DNA of 64,000 nucleotides from Phoenix dactylifera (Eukaryota > Streptophyta > Magnoliopsida > Arecales > Arecaceae), in NCBI RefSeq assembly GCF_009389715.1, contig NW_024067996.1, forward strand, positions 124,001-188,000, written 5' to 3'. The stretch's first letter is position 1, and every line of letters starts with the position of its first letter. This document shows positions 1 through 12,116 of this stretch, piece after piece. Under the pieces are notes generated by a model. It saw only the letters and a program-made list of their open reading frames with translations, was not told where the DNA came from and made no database searches. The position numbers were made by a program, and so were the translations under genes.

Positions 1-919
1 TTCATTGCTTTGCATAGACCTGACTTACGGAAGCCTTTAGTTTTGGTGAATTGAAGATGAACAATTATTTAATGATCCAAACTCAAACTAGTGCTATGAA
101 GTTGAGTATCAAATTCTACAAACTAGATGGTGATGCAAAATTAGAAGAGAACAGTGCTGGGCTTGCAAGGAAGGACATGATTGTGTGCGGGCCAATGAAG
201 ACATGTATCGTAACATAAGGTTGTTTCAGCTCTACTACATGACCCATGAATATTGGAGCATTTTGAACCATACCTAACCCTTGGATTGACGTTTGGAGTG
301 AGTTTGAAGCTTGTAAGTTCATCTAAGGTTTCCTTGAAGATTTTAGAAATCCATTAGAGTTATGGGAAAGTATGTTAGGAATTGTGTGGATTGTTTAATT
401 TTCTTGTTTTAGCATAGGGCAAGTAGTGAATGTTGCCTTTCCTCTCCTTCGTCTCGAAACTCCCACTTTCTTTACTGCCAATTTAATTTCCACTTTCTGC
501 AAGATAGATCTAGGGGCCATTTGGGCAACTCAAATAGTCACATGGAGCATTAAGCTGAAAACAGTCTTTACTTTACACTAGATGTTTAGGGTGTTATGCT
601 GGTTCAAAATTGATGGCTTGTAATATTGCCTTAATAATGTCTATTATAATTGTACAAGGAGGAACAATGATTCTTGCGTTCCTCTATTACGTTGTTAACA
701 ATAAAACTTATAGATTATGGCCTTAGAAGAAATAAGTGATGTTTTAGAGACGCTATATAAAGTAGCCATAAGAAATTGTTATTACAAACATATTTATCTA
801 CTAGTAATGGTTATCGTAGTAGAGTATGAACTTATTTAATTTCCATGTCTTCATATATCTGAATTTTCATAATTATCCTTTATAATGATTTTGCAATAGG
901 GCACTTATTTCTAATATTA
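1..919. other. Intergenic or intronic sequence, nothing recognised
   Basis: This AT-rich stretch holds no reading frame that I recognise. Short open frames (for example 116-322 on the minus strand) have no family signature. If the MORF9-like gene at 6.2 kb begins to the left of the window, this stretch could lie inside its first intron; that is inference. Confidence 0.5.
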
Positions 920-2123
920 TAATGCAAAAGCCTTCAACCTATATCAAAATTCAACTTATACAAAATATAAGAGGTTCCAAAGGGTCCCAACAATTAAATA
1001 AAAAACAAGTTGCTGGTATAGATCTTCTAAATTCACAAAATACAAATGTTCAAAATCCTAGAATCTTCAAATCCATAATTTATCAACTACAAGTCCATAA
1101 TATCATTAATCAACTAATAAACTATAAATCTGCTGCAAAAGCCTCCAAGCTTGCTAGCACAAATCCTCAAGCTTGGATCACTTCCGTTGCTAGCTGCCCT
1201 ACTAGTTTGAAAGGATAAAAATAAGAGTAAGCTACACAGTTCAATAAGCAAACCTCCAACTACTTACCTGATCAAGCATAGGTTTTACATTGCTTAATAA
1301 ATCATTTAAAGATAATAACTTTCATTGAAAATAAAATATTTCATAGTAACAATATAATAAACAAAATCATAAAACCAGTTATGCTTTCACATAAGCATAA
1401 ATCATGTAAAGTTCATAACTATGATTTCAAGTGTAAAACATAACTAAAGTCATAAAACATGTCATCTAGCCTCATCATAGCACAAAACAATGCTCTTAGA
1501 TATTTAATGTAAGATCATTTTATACCAGTGATGGAGCCGTAATTGACTAAGTATCACAAATCATAATACATGGTTCATATGCCAACTTTATACTTGTTGG
1601 CAAGGTTGTATGGAACTAACTTTGGGTGTCAATGTACCCTACTTCTAGGAACTGTAGATAACTATCTGAGAACCTCCAAAACAATCATATTTTCTTAAAA
1701 CATACATAAATAAGGAGGTTTAAAGACATTGAATGACATTATAGAATTCATAGACAATAAAGCATTAATGGAACCATTCTTTTTATGAAAAAATACAAGT
1801 TTCATAATATCATATGCTCGATCCTTATTTAAGAAAAATATAGAATCATCAATGTCAAAAATCATTTTATAACTTTTACAAAGCCTTAAGCATTGAAAAT
1901 GATCGATAGTTCAAAAACTAGCAAGGAATGTAAAGATTACTTATCTCTTTTCATCTTAAGATCTTGAAATTCAGCTAGGCGAGCCAACCAAACCAATTCA
2001 AAGCAGTTCAAAGCTTAAGTAATTCATAATCAACAACTTTGAAACTTAGATACGCGATAGAAAATCTAAGAGACCCGAAAATAGGTCAAAATTGCTCAAA
2101 ACAATGCAAGTTGGGGTGCTGCA
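920..2123 (-). mobile_element. Decayed Ty3/gypsy LTR, inverted arm
   Basis: Read on the minus strand, this segment matches the LTR at 2425-3627 along nearly its whole length, with many substitutions (by eye about a fifth to a quarter of positions). The LTR start lies near 2123 (minus-strand TGCAGCACCCC against TGTAGCATCCC in the partner). The end that would carry the CGTGACA terminus is missing, so the copy is truncated near 920. Similarity to the partner continues inward past the LTR start to about 2240. The apparent 98-codon frame at 922-1218 is only a chance frame in this LTR. Confidence 0.75.
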
Positions 2124-3580
2124 GGGGGCGGCCTCATGCTTAGACTGGGATGAAGGAAAGTCAGCACCAGCAGCAATAAGCTCCTACTAGAGGTCCAACC
2201 TTTGGTGAAGGTTGTGACAATGGTGGTTGGCGAGCAAGCAGAGGCGTGATGATATCAGTCCCTTATTCATGCTAGACTCCTGTTGCTCGATATTATTTTT
2301 CTCTTCTCCTTCCACTGCCAGTCATCGTTGTCATAACCTTCATTGGAGGTCAGATCTCTGGTAGGTGCTTACCGCTGCAGGTGACAGCCTTCCTTCACCC
2401 CAGTCCGAGCATGAGGCCGCCCCTTGTAGCATCCCAAATTGTGTTGTTTTGTGTAATGTTGATCCGTTTTCAGTTCTCTTTGGTTTCCTATCATGTATCT
2501 GGGTTTCAAAGTTGAATTTGGATTACTTGGGCATTGAATAGCTTTAAATAGATTTAGTTGGCTTGCTTAGCTACATTTCAAGATCTTAGGGTGAAAAGAG
2601 ATAACCCTTACACTCCTTACTGGTTTCGAACTAGTGGTCATTTTTAATGCTGAAGACTTTTAAAAGTTATAAATGATATTAGACATTGATTATTCTATAT
2701 TTTTTCTTTAATGAAGAATTGATCATGTGATTTTATGAAAATTATTTTTTATCATAAAAGATTGGTTCTATGAATGTTGTATTGTTAGTGACATGTTTAT
2801 GAAACGTGAACTCTATAATGCCATTTAGTATCTTTCAACTTATTTGTTTATGTATGTTTTTAAAAAATACAGTTATTTCGTAGCTAACTCTATATGGCCT
2901 CACTAGCGGGTATAAAGTTGGTATATGAACCCTGAACTATGATTTGTGATACGTAGTCCATTACCACCCTGCCACGGATATCAAATGACTTTAGCATTAA
3001 ATATCTGAGAGCTTTGTTTTGCGCTAGGATGTGGCTAAATGACAAATATTTTATGACTTCAGTTATGTGTTACACTTGGAACCACATTTATAGTGAAAGC
3101 ATGATTGATTTTATAACTTCGTTTATGATATTGTTACTATAAAATATTTTATTTCCAATAACAGTTATTATCTTTAAATGATTTATTGAGCTATGTAAAA
3201 TCTATGTTTGATCCGGTGAGGTAGTGTGATGTTGGCTTACTGAGTTGTGTAGCTTACTCTTCTTTTTATCTTTTCAGACGAGCAAGGTAGTTAGGAGCGG
3301 GGAGGGATCCAGGTTTAGGGGTTTGTGCGAGCAAGCTTGGAGGCTTTTGTAGCAGATTTATAGTTTATTTATTGATTAATGATATTATGGACTTATATTT
3401 GATTTGTGGATTTAAGATTCTAGGATGTTGAACATTTGTATGTTGTGGATTTAGAAGTTCTATACCAGCAACTTGTTTCTTTATTTAATTGTTAGAAGAT
3501 TTTGGATTCTGTTTGTATTTTGTATGCGTTGGATTTTTATACAGGTTACTATAGTTGGCTTCGTGTTATCATAGGCAGTA
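920..3580. repeat. Large imperfect inverted repeat (about 1.3-kb arms)
   Basis: The left arm (about 920-2240) and right arm (about 2310-3580) are reverse complements at moderate identity, with only about 70 bp between them. The match covers both LTR copies plus roughly 120 bp of sequence outside each LTR start (for example the block around 2130-2170 against 2385-2425, which shares GCATGAGGCCGCCCC on opposite strands). A transcript crossing the region could fold into a long imperfect hairpin. I could not compute identity or folding energy. Confidence 0.75.
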
Positions 3581-3627
3581 CCTCACAGAAGCATGGGCGT
3601 GCCATGTTTCAGAGTTGGGGCGTGACA
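2425..3627 (+). mobile_element. Decayed Ty3/gypsy 5' LTR
   Basis: This LTR starts with TGTAGCATCCC and ends with GGGGCGTGACA, immediately before a degenerate initiator-methionine primer-binding site. The length is about 1.2 kb. The same terminal GGGGCGTGACA occurs in the intact Tekay-type element at 34.8-45.2 kb, and the gag remnants downstream resemble its gag. I therefore place it in the same broad chromovirus group. No 3' LTR in the same orientation was found, so the element is truncated. Confidence 0.75.
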
Positions 3628-3632
3628 TTTAG

Positions 3633-3645
3633 TGGTATTAAAGCC
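3633..3645 (+). other. Degenerate primer-binding site (tRNA-iMet type)
   Basis: TGGTATTAAAGCC lies five bases after the LTR end. The usual plant initiator-Met site is TGGTATCAGAGC, so it carries at least two changes. It fixes the orientation of this relic as plus strand. Confidence 0.7.
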
Positions 3646-4200
3646 AAGCCCATTGTACGTCACAACCTTTATTAATCATGTGAGCCTTTCATTAAGGGAT
3701 ACCAAAGTCACTGAGGACCAAGTAGGTTCGAGTAGGATTCGAGCCATGGGTGGGCTTTCCTCTTTCAAGTAAGAGCCAACAATGACAAGGGTGTCACGAG
3801 ATTGGGCAGGGGAGATTGTCATAGCCCTGCATTGGCCAATAAATAGGGTACCACTTAGGTTTATTAGCCTGGGCCAGTCCTTCCAACTCAAACTTTTGGG
3901 ATGTGAGTCCATGAGTAGTGGAATTAGAGCATAAGCTTGATTGTGAGTAAAACTTAAGCCTAGCCCAACTTCAGTAGTTCTATGGCCACTACATGATTGA
4001 ATTTAGGCTCTAGTAGGACAAGTTAAGGTTCCCACTGCAATGGGGGAGACCTCCCAGCTCCTGGGTAGTTTGGACATCGTTCGATTGAGTAAGAGCAGAT
4101 AAGTTTTCGTAACCCTATTGTTGCTTATTTGTGGAGCTAATTGTTGTTGGTGTTTACGATAAATGATCATAAGCAACAAGGAAGAGGAAACTTTGGGGAA

Positions 4201-5050
4201 CATGGTTGCTATGGAAAGAGGAGTAGTTATGGGTAGACCAGCAGAGACTCGGGTAGCTCAAAATGCTAGGGGAGCAAGAGCCACAAGGGGGGAGCTAATC
4301 AACCAGTTGAGCAGGCTCCTAATGCTCTAGTCACTCAAGCAGATATGGCTGGGGTATGTCAGGTGGTCAATAGTAGCAGTAGATGCTGGCAGTTCCTTGA
4401 CCTACACATTTTTCGAACTCTTACTAGAAGAGATTTAGAAAGCTCAACCCGCCACAGTTTGAGGGTGAAGCTAATTCTCTAGTTGCTAAGACATGGATTA
4501 AGTAGATGGAAAAGTTATTTGATGCATTCCAGTATTTTGAGGATATGAAAGTGAGGTTGGCTATACCAATGCTAAAGAAAAATGCAGAATATTGGTGCAC
4601 CGCAACTAAAGACCATTTATGAGGATGCTAGGAGCAGTTGACATGGGAGAAATTCAAGAAGATATTTAATCAATGTTTTTCTGAGTCAGGGAGACTGGAG
4701 GAGGAGAATGAGTTTTTGACCTTGTGATAAATACAGAACATGATGATGTTGGAGTATACTGACAAATTCAATGAGCTAGGATGCTTTTTTCCTCATCTTA
4801 TTGAATCAGATAGGAATAAAGCAAACCGGTTTGAGCATGGATTGAAGTTTGGTATCGATTTCACTTGTCATCGCATCTCCTGATGGTTATAAGTATGTGC
4901 TTGAGAGACTTTTGAAGGTTGAGTCTTATATGAAGAGATCTGAACAGTAGCAGGGTGACAAGACGAGGCCTAGACCTATGTGAACTCAGGATAATCGACA
5001 TAAGAATTCAGGAAACAATTCTAACAAGAAGGGAGCCGTGTGTGATTGGT
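4201..5050 (+). pseudogene. Decayed gypsy gag, plus-strand fragment
   Basis: The plus strand encodes a broken retrotransposon gag. Around 4438 it reads KLNPPQFEGE, then a tryptophan-rich capsid-like stretch (TWIK, MEKLFDAFQYFED, NAEYWC) with in-frame stops near 4502 and 4620 and several frame changes. This is the same order of landmarks as the intact gag near 41.6-42.0 kb ([23 protein letters not shown]). No pol follows. It belongs downstream of the LTR at 2425-3627. It is non-functional. Confidence 0.75.
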
Positions 5051-5084
5051 ATGTTTGTCCATTTGGAACTGAACTCAATACTTG

Positions 5085-5690
5085 ATTAGGCCACAATGGA
5101 AAGCCAATTTTTGTCTAGATTCTATATAAGACGAAGGATAATCAATATCTCTCCTATTCAGATCTCTTCATATCGAACTCGACCTTCAAAAGTCTCTTAA
5201 GCATATCCTTATAACAGTTAAAGAGGTGGGATGACAAGCGATATTGAATGCCATACTCAACCCATGGTCAAACCAGTTTAAAGAGGTGGGATGAGAAGCA
5301 TCCTACTCCATTGAATTTGTTAGCATACTCCAATACTATCAGATTATTTGTCTGCTGCAAGGCTAGAAACTCATTCGCCTTTTCTAGTCTCACTAACCCA
5401 GGAAAATATTAATCATTAAATATCTTCTTGAATTCTTCCCATGTCAATTGTTCTCAAGCATCCTTATTACTGGTCTTAGTTGCAGTCCACCAATATTCTG
5501 CATTTTTCTTTGGCATTTGGATATAGCCAACCTCACCTTCACATCCTTGCAGTACTACAATGCATCAAATAGCTTTTCCTTCTCCATGATCCATAGCTTA
5601 GCAGCCAAAGGATCAGCTCTACCTCAAGCAGCAGTGGGTTGAGCTTTCTAAATCTCTCATAGTAAGACTCTGAAAAATATGCAGGTTGAG
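5085..5690 (-). pseudogene. Decayed gypsy gag, minus-strand fragment
   Basis: The minus strand from about 5690 reads YYERFRKLNP, followed by capsid-like gag with stops and frame changes. It is thus a second gag fragment, convergent with and related to the one at 4201-5050. The plus-strand open frame at 5448-5642 is an antisense shadow. The two fragments meet near 5060-5085. This could be a second truncated element inserted tail to tail, or an inverted duplication of the first; the sequence alone does not decide. Confidence 0.7.
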
Positions 5691-6243
5691 GCCGCGATGC
5701 CACTAAATGTCACTCACAGAACCTTTGGCCAAACATTGCAGTGGTCATCATTGCGGGTGTTCAATATCCTTTTACAATTTCACCCTTATTTTAATAGATA
5801 ATTCCCTTCATATTCAGTTTCTTGTAACTGACCAAGAAAGATAAAGAAGAGGACATAAAATAAGTGTGTGTTATCAAATATATCTGACAAATGTTCTTTT
5901 CTCTTGAATAAATCGTTGGCATCACATGTGCCGGGATCCATCATGCATGTAGTGATATTATTGGAATTAATGAATTATAGTGACGAGACACTATTTTAAC
6001 CTTGCATATACATATAGATGTCCTGGAGGCAAAACATGTCTTGATTTAATATGATTCAACTTAGTAGTCAAGCATTCATGATGCAGATGCTTGTCATTTT
6101 GCTGATGTATTTGAGGACAGTGTTTATTGACTCATTGACATCTAAAATCTTAGTGGATGGGAAGGGAAACCAGGCTGTAATCCCTATTCTCGGAGTTCTT
6201 ATAGGAAAATCTGATCTCTTTCTAACAAGGTGGCATTTTGCAG
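5691..6243. other. Probable intron upstream of MORF9-like exons
   Basis: No coding signal for the upstream MORF exon was seen here: the conserved GCDYNHW-type segment is absent. The stretch ends in a good splice acceptor (TTTTGCAG at 6236-6243). The open frames at 6051-6350 and 6068-6304 are accidental. Confidence 0.5.
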
Positions 6244-6762
6244 CATGGAGGAAGCGAAAAAGAACATGTATGCTTTTAGCACTACTACTTATACTGGCTT
6301 TCAATGCACTGTATCTGAAGAGACTGCAGAGAAATTCAAGGGTGAGCTAGTATCTTGGCAAAGATCATACTTTCTTTCTGAAGTTACAAAACTATCCATC
6401 TTAATCTGTCTATAGATCGATTTCCATCTTGTGTAGGATTGCCTGGTGTTCTCTGGGTACTACCAGATTCCTATATTGATGTGAAAAACAAGGACTATGG
6501 AGGTAAGTTTAAGCAGTGCACGTATGTTATTGTCATTAATCTGTACTGTTTTCAGTACTTTTAACTCCATGGTTTGTTCATCCCTTTAGGTGATAAATAT
6601 ATAAACGGGGAGATAATTCCATGTACATACCCAACCTACCAACCAAAACAGCGAAGTGGTTCAAAATACCAGAGCAGAAGGTACGAGAGACGGAGGGACG
6701 GTCCTCCATCTGAACGCAGAAGACCAACACAAGAAGCTCCTCGGCCTGAGGCAGCATCATAA
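6244..6762 (+). CDS. MORF9-like plastid RNA-editing factor, 3' exons
   Basis: Three exons, 6244-6341, 6437-6502 and 6590-6762, join in frame across GT/AG introns and end in TAA. They encode about 112 residues, including [33 protein letters not shown] and [15 protein letters not shown], then a basic Arg/Pro-rich tail. These are the hallmark MORF/RIP (DAG-like) segments, closest in my memory to MORF9, a chloroplast protein of about 230 residues that pairs with PLS-class PPR proteins in C-to-U editing. The transit peptide and the first half of the MORF box are not seen in the preceding 6.2 kb. Either they lie left of the window across a transposon-filled intron, or the gene is truncated. Reading frames and splice sites are clean, which favours a live gene. 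Confidence 0.85.
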
Positions 6763-8019
6763 TGAGGTAAGTGTGACATGATTATCCATTACGCCATTGT
6801 CATCAATTGTTACTTCCCAGGAATCCAAAGCAATTTGCTTCAATTTTGTTTCGCAGGTAGGTCATTTAATGTATGCACCAATGACAGGATGGTATATCAT
6901 GAAATCCTGCTATCTGTCCCTACCTTATCTGAATTCTACTTTGAGAAATATCTTTCTGATGATAGAAGCAGAATTTGCTGATGTTGGATGAGTTAGTCAT
7001 GTACTAATTCCACTGAACCAAGTCCACTGTTATGTCATGTACTAATTGCAGAACTGAGGATATGTCGGTTAACCACGTACTGTCATATATGCTACTCTAA
7101 ATTGTATCAATTATTTACATTGGTAAATTGAGAGGAATCTGGAAATATGGTGGTGATTAAAAGGTGAACATATAGAACAAATAGATTAACTTATCAAAAA
7201 CATTCCACTGAATAAGAGAATTCAGAAAAAGTCTCAGAATAATTTTGAAACGTTGGTAAATATTCCAAGCTGTTCATTGAAAAAAAAAATCAGTAATGCA
7301 AAAACCATGATTCTTTTCATATTAAGTTAACAGGGGGAACATTTGATGGGATGGATGCTAGTTATACATAAAACAAATTGCTGATATATGCATCAGTTGT
7401 ATGTGCTCTAACTTTGGCTTCTCTGCTGTCACTTGTTTCTATTTCTTGTTGCACTCATGTGGCTGCTTTTGGAGGCTATGATGTTGAGCCCCTGTGTATA
7501 CTTTGTCTTGTTTTACTGATGTGCAAACAAAGCGTGCTGATGTGAAAACTGAAAAGAGGCAGCAAAGCATGCTGATGTGAGGTCAAGCACTAAAAGATAC
7601 TTCGGTTTCACCCGCCCGTGATGGCGGTGACTTTTCTTTTAAACGATCTTTAAGGCATTGGTAGATAAATACTTAAATATCTCATAGGCTAAAACCGCAG
7701 GGACTGGGATTTATTTGAATGCCAAAGTTTATATATTTTAAAAAAATGCCGAAGTTTAATCAGTTTATTTGGGGCCCTCTGTGATGAATAAGGAATCAAA
7801 AAGGTTCAATTATAGGAGGTCGCTGCAGATTGAATTGATATGTAAAGTTACCATAAAGTTTGAACAATATGAGAATGTATTGTAAAGTAGAAGTTCTATG
7901 TTACAACAAGATTTAGAGTGGAAGAAATGTTGGTTTCAGGTGAAGAGTGTTGGCAAGAAATCAAAATGGTTAAAATATCAGGGTTGTGCGTGCGTGCGTG
8001 CGTGCGTTGGATGAGATGG
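6763..8019. other. MORF9-like 3' flank and intergenic DNA
   Basis: A GTAAGT donor directly after the stop (about 6767) and a later TTTCGCAG (about 6850-6857) suggest a spliced 3' untranslated region. Beyond about 7000 I see no gene. A short TGCG-type microsatellite lies at about 7985-8009. Confidence 0.4.
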
Positions 8020-8350
8020 TTTTTTTTTCGGGTAAATCGAAAAGGGGAAGGGGGGAGAAAGGGACAAGCCCACCCCCGCGTAACAGCCTCTATCAGGAGA
8101 ATATTCAATGCGGACAGAAACGACCGTATGTTGGGCACCCTGGCTGATTTTACTCATACCCTCCCCATCCATGGGCCCAGTTCGGTTATCCCTCTAGGCT
8201 CCGGCACGAACATCATGTGTGAGTACGTCACACCTGGCACTATCGAGGCTATCAGCAGAGCGATATGCCTTTTCAGATCCCGTGTCCGAACAGAAAGCAT
8301 TCGGTCTCCACAATTTAATCGACGCCCATGCGTTTCGAGCATGGATTCTG
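8020..8350 (-). mobile_element. tRNA-derived SINE, degenerate copy
   Basis: The segment matches the SINE at 16441-16833 from the T-run (minus-strand A tail, about 8020-8028) through the degenerate B box near 8330-8340. Shared landmarks include CCCACCCCCGC, GCTCCGGCACGAA, GTGTGAGTACGTCACAC and CGTGTCCGA. The promoter-proximal head with the A box has been lost or replaced. The open frames across it (7918-8364 and others) are not genes. Confidence 0.75.
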
Positions 8351-10671
8351 CCCTTTGTCTATGACCCTACCATGCCCATACAATTTCTTTGTACCAAATA
8401 ATGTTAGTGGTGACATTGAAGGTTGATTTTTATCTCAGTCTATACTTGAGTTTTCCAGATTGGAAGTAACTGACAAATGAATGCATGACTAGTTAAAAAT
8501 CTAGCTAAGCATAAGACATAGACTTCTAATATTTAATTTTTAAAAATAAGTTAGTAAAATGTAATTAATTAATCATGGGGAAATTTTTGTTATGGGATAA
8601 TATGCTTGATATCATAAAAAGAATCCTATAGCTAAATCCGGACAACATTATATATTTCCAGCCCTGTCGATTCCGGATCAACTTGATCTTATTCATACCT
8701 AGGGCAGTCTATTTTTTTAACAGCCTTGCTTTTACAACTTCTCAATCATGGAAAGCCTTAGTCCTTACTTAGCAGACAGTAACGTAATCATTCACCGAAG
8801 GCATCCCACCCACAAGGTTGCATCAGTGCTTTCTTGTAAAGATCTTATTAATCATACAATTTGTTTCCATAACAGCCCCACTTATCATATCTTCGAACCC
8901 CTTTTAACATTTAAATAGCTGCATAAGTTTACCCTTTGCAATTTCCCACTCTTCTAAGCAGCCAATCTACATCTCATACCATGCAATTTTTAATAGTAAC
9001 TTTTGCTTTATGTGGGGCTCGGATGACCCCAAATCTTGGATACAGGCTGAACAGAGCTTGTACTCAACTATAACCAAATGGCTGGCTTTAGTCGGCCTTT
9101 TCCCTTTCAATTTGAAGGCTTGTTGGGTAAAGTTTGGTGAGAGCACACCCTCAGAACCCAGCTGCAGCTGATAGAGGCTCTACTTGTTTCTGTCATGGTG
9201 ATGTCCTCTCGGACCTGCCATAAACTCCTTGCATGTGGATGTTGCTCTGAAGATGCTCAAAGATTATGAAGGACTTTACTTTTTTAAGTAAGTTTAAAAC
9301 TCATTTTAGCTAATGTGGTTAGCTTTTTTTTTTTTTGAAAAAAATTCAGATCGACTTGATTTAGTTTCGTAATATGTTTATTGATTGAGGATGTAGAATT
9401 TGAAAAAAGAAAAAAGATATTTGGAGATCATAACTAATATATAGATTTTAGGATATTAAAGTATCAAAAATAATTTTGGGCCAACCTAGAAATTGCACCA
9501 ATCCTCAGTTATGAAGGACTTTCTCTTGTTTAGCAAGTTTGGTCCCTGTGGCAGCACTCTCAGTGATCCTAGCATATATCATTTATGACTTGATTTTTAA
9601 AAAAGAGATAAAATATATTTCCCCGCTCCATTAAGCTATTGAAGGAGAGACAAAATGAGGCTTTAAAGCAAGAAGCCTCATAAAAAATTAATAGGAAAAA
9701 TACATAGCAAGATTGAAGATTAAGCTAGATACAGTATCAAAGGAGAGTAAGATCAAATGCCATGACTTCTCAACCATACGATCAAATACCCTTGAGTTTG
9801 GTGGTCTTATTTAACTCACCCTGTCCTTGCCGTCACATGAGGTCTCCCTAAGCTTGGCTTAGGCCTACGTGCCTCGACCGGGGAAAGGACTATGCACCAA
9901 AAAAAAAAAAAGCCTGAGAAAGGACGAGGGGAATTGAGAAGAAATATGGGACAAAGGGCCATGGAGAAAAGCCATGGCTAACCTGTGAAGGGGATTAAAG
10001 AAATTAAGGATTCAATCACTGATGTCTAAGACGTATCATTAGGGAAGCTTGAGCCAAAAAGAAGACCTGTTCCTGCATGAGAAGTGGCACGTAAGCGAAT
10101 GTCCCCCCTCGGCTCCGAAGCAGATTAAACTAATAAGATGGGGTCGGCTATCTTTGCTCATGTTTCAGAGTGGTTGCCTTTCTCGAGGTCTCCTAGCCTA
10201 AAAAGCCCTTGCTTTCCTGTTGAAACGACCTCTGAAAGAAAGTTTATGTTGGATTTATATATTGGACTAGGTCGTTTGCTCATCAATAATAGGTATATTA
10301 GACCGGACAAGTGAGAAAAAAATATCAGAGGTTTAGATGATCACTCATTCATCAACTACTCCTCTCTATTAAATCTATCGTGTTAATTGCTCATACTTTT
10401 TACTATTAATTAAAGTATAACTAAATTAAGAATAAATGTTAGATTGAACTTACATAATTAATTAATATTTTGGAAAAATCTTTAGGGTGCCCTTAATTGC
10501 ACATGAAGAGTTACTTGAGCCTCATTAATGTTGTTAACTCAACAATCAACTACCCCTGCCCGTTCTCTCTCCTTTTATTGACCATCTGTGCTACATGGCT
10601 TAGTTGAATTTTTCATGCCCACATAATAGGCGGCACTATAGGTAGAAGTGTCAAAGGAGCAAGCTATTCGC
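8351..10671. other. Intergenic, no gene recognised
   Basis: AT-rich intergenic sequence. A poly(A) run after a short GC-rich block (about 9830-9912, ending ATGCACC plus A13) looks like the 3' end of an unidentified retroposon. No coding region could be supported. Confidence 0.45.
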
Positions 10672-11040
10672 ATTATATATTGATAATAAGTAAAGATTGA
10701 TCTTGAAACTTTAAGCCAATGGTTAAAAACTCTGTTGATAAATAATTGATTTTGCTACTAGATGAAAATCCAATAGCATATCTCAGAAGCCCTAAAGGTG
10801 ACGCTCCCACTTCACCTCTACTTCATTTCACTCCCTCAAATTTGTAATACATATATATTAATAAATGATATATATTATATGCTGATAATAAGTTAAAATT
10901 GATCATTGAAATTTAATCCAATGGTTGATAACTTTCTTGATAAATAATTGATTTTGCTACCGGATTAAGATCCAACAGCTTATCCGAGAAGCTCTAAAGG
11001 TGAGGCCTCCACTTCACCACCTCTACTTCATTCCGCTATC
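10672..11040. repeat. Direct tandem repeat, unit about 201 bp
   Basis: Two copies of an AT-rich unit lie side by side (about 10672-10840 and 10873-11040), offset by about 201 bp. Shared landmarks are GATAATAAG, AAATAATTGATTTTGCTAC and CTCTAAAGGTGA/CCCTAAAGGTGA. They lie just left of the CACTA element's end. I see no function. Confidence 0.7.
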
Positions 11041-12116
11041 TCATTTCCCTCTTTTTGCTCTTCACCCTCTCCCGGTCTCTCAATCCCTCCTCCTCCCCTT
11101 TCATCTCTCTTCACATTTTAGATCTTTTGAAGAAAAGCCCATTGATGGTACTTCTGATCTTTCTCTCACTACAAGAAAATACATATTCAGCAACTAAGAT
11201 TCTAGTCGCCGAATAACCTTATTTGGTCGCTGAAATCTTTTCGCGATTAGCATACTCTTCGTCGCCAAACCCTAGTCACTGAAAAGTTTTGGCGACCAAT
11301 ATTGTATGGTCACCTAAGGTACACCAACAACGACCAACGTTTGGTTGCCGAAGAAAATTATCAGCGACCAAAGCTGTTGTCGCTAATTTCAACGCCGACC
11401 AAATAGTTGGTCGTGGAAGGTTTGTCTTCTGCTACCAAAACAATGGTCACTGAATGTCTATCTTCCCCCACTAATAGTTTGGTCGTAGAATGTATTGGAA
11501 TGCATTGGCAACAAACATTTTTTGGTGGCAGAAAGTATTAACCTGTATATAATTAACAATTCAAATTATAAGCTTAATATTTATTTTTGGGCTCGTTCCA
11601 AATTCTGTACAACCAACACAACTTATCCAATATCCATATTGCACAATACATTTGCTCATAAAAATAAAAGTATACACAATGTTGGAGAATCCATAATCAT
11701 TCATTATAAATATCATCATCTATAAGTCTAACGTTAAGCATACCTATTAACCATGCATCACAATGTTTCATCCATACCATATGTTAAGGTGATAATCATC
11801 ACCAAACACATCAAAATGTAAATTAAAAATCCCAAAATATCTGATCTTGCTATTCATCCAAACAACCATCATGTAGATAAAAATATTCTTATACTAAAAA
11901 CTGGATTCTGCTTGCAGACAACTCCACCATGATCATCTGAACAAAAGCTATTCATGTACCAGAAACTAGATTTCACATGCTCATAACTCCACCATGTATC
12001 TGAGAAAGCAAAAAAGAATACACAATCAATAACCACATGTGAAAAATAATAAACTAAAATTCAAGTATAAGTTCACAATGACATTTCGCTTAATTTGGTC
12101 AAAATCTCTAAATAAC

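Noticed and set aside
6051-6415. Frames of 61-99 codons around the first MORF exon
   Set aside because: They cross splice sites or use the wrong phase; the spliced MORF reading explains the region.
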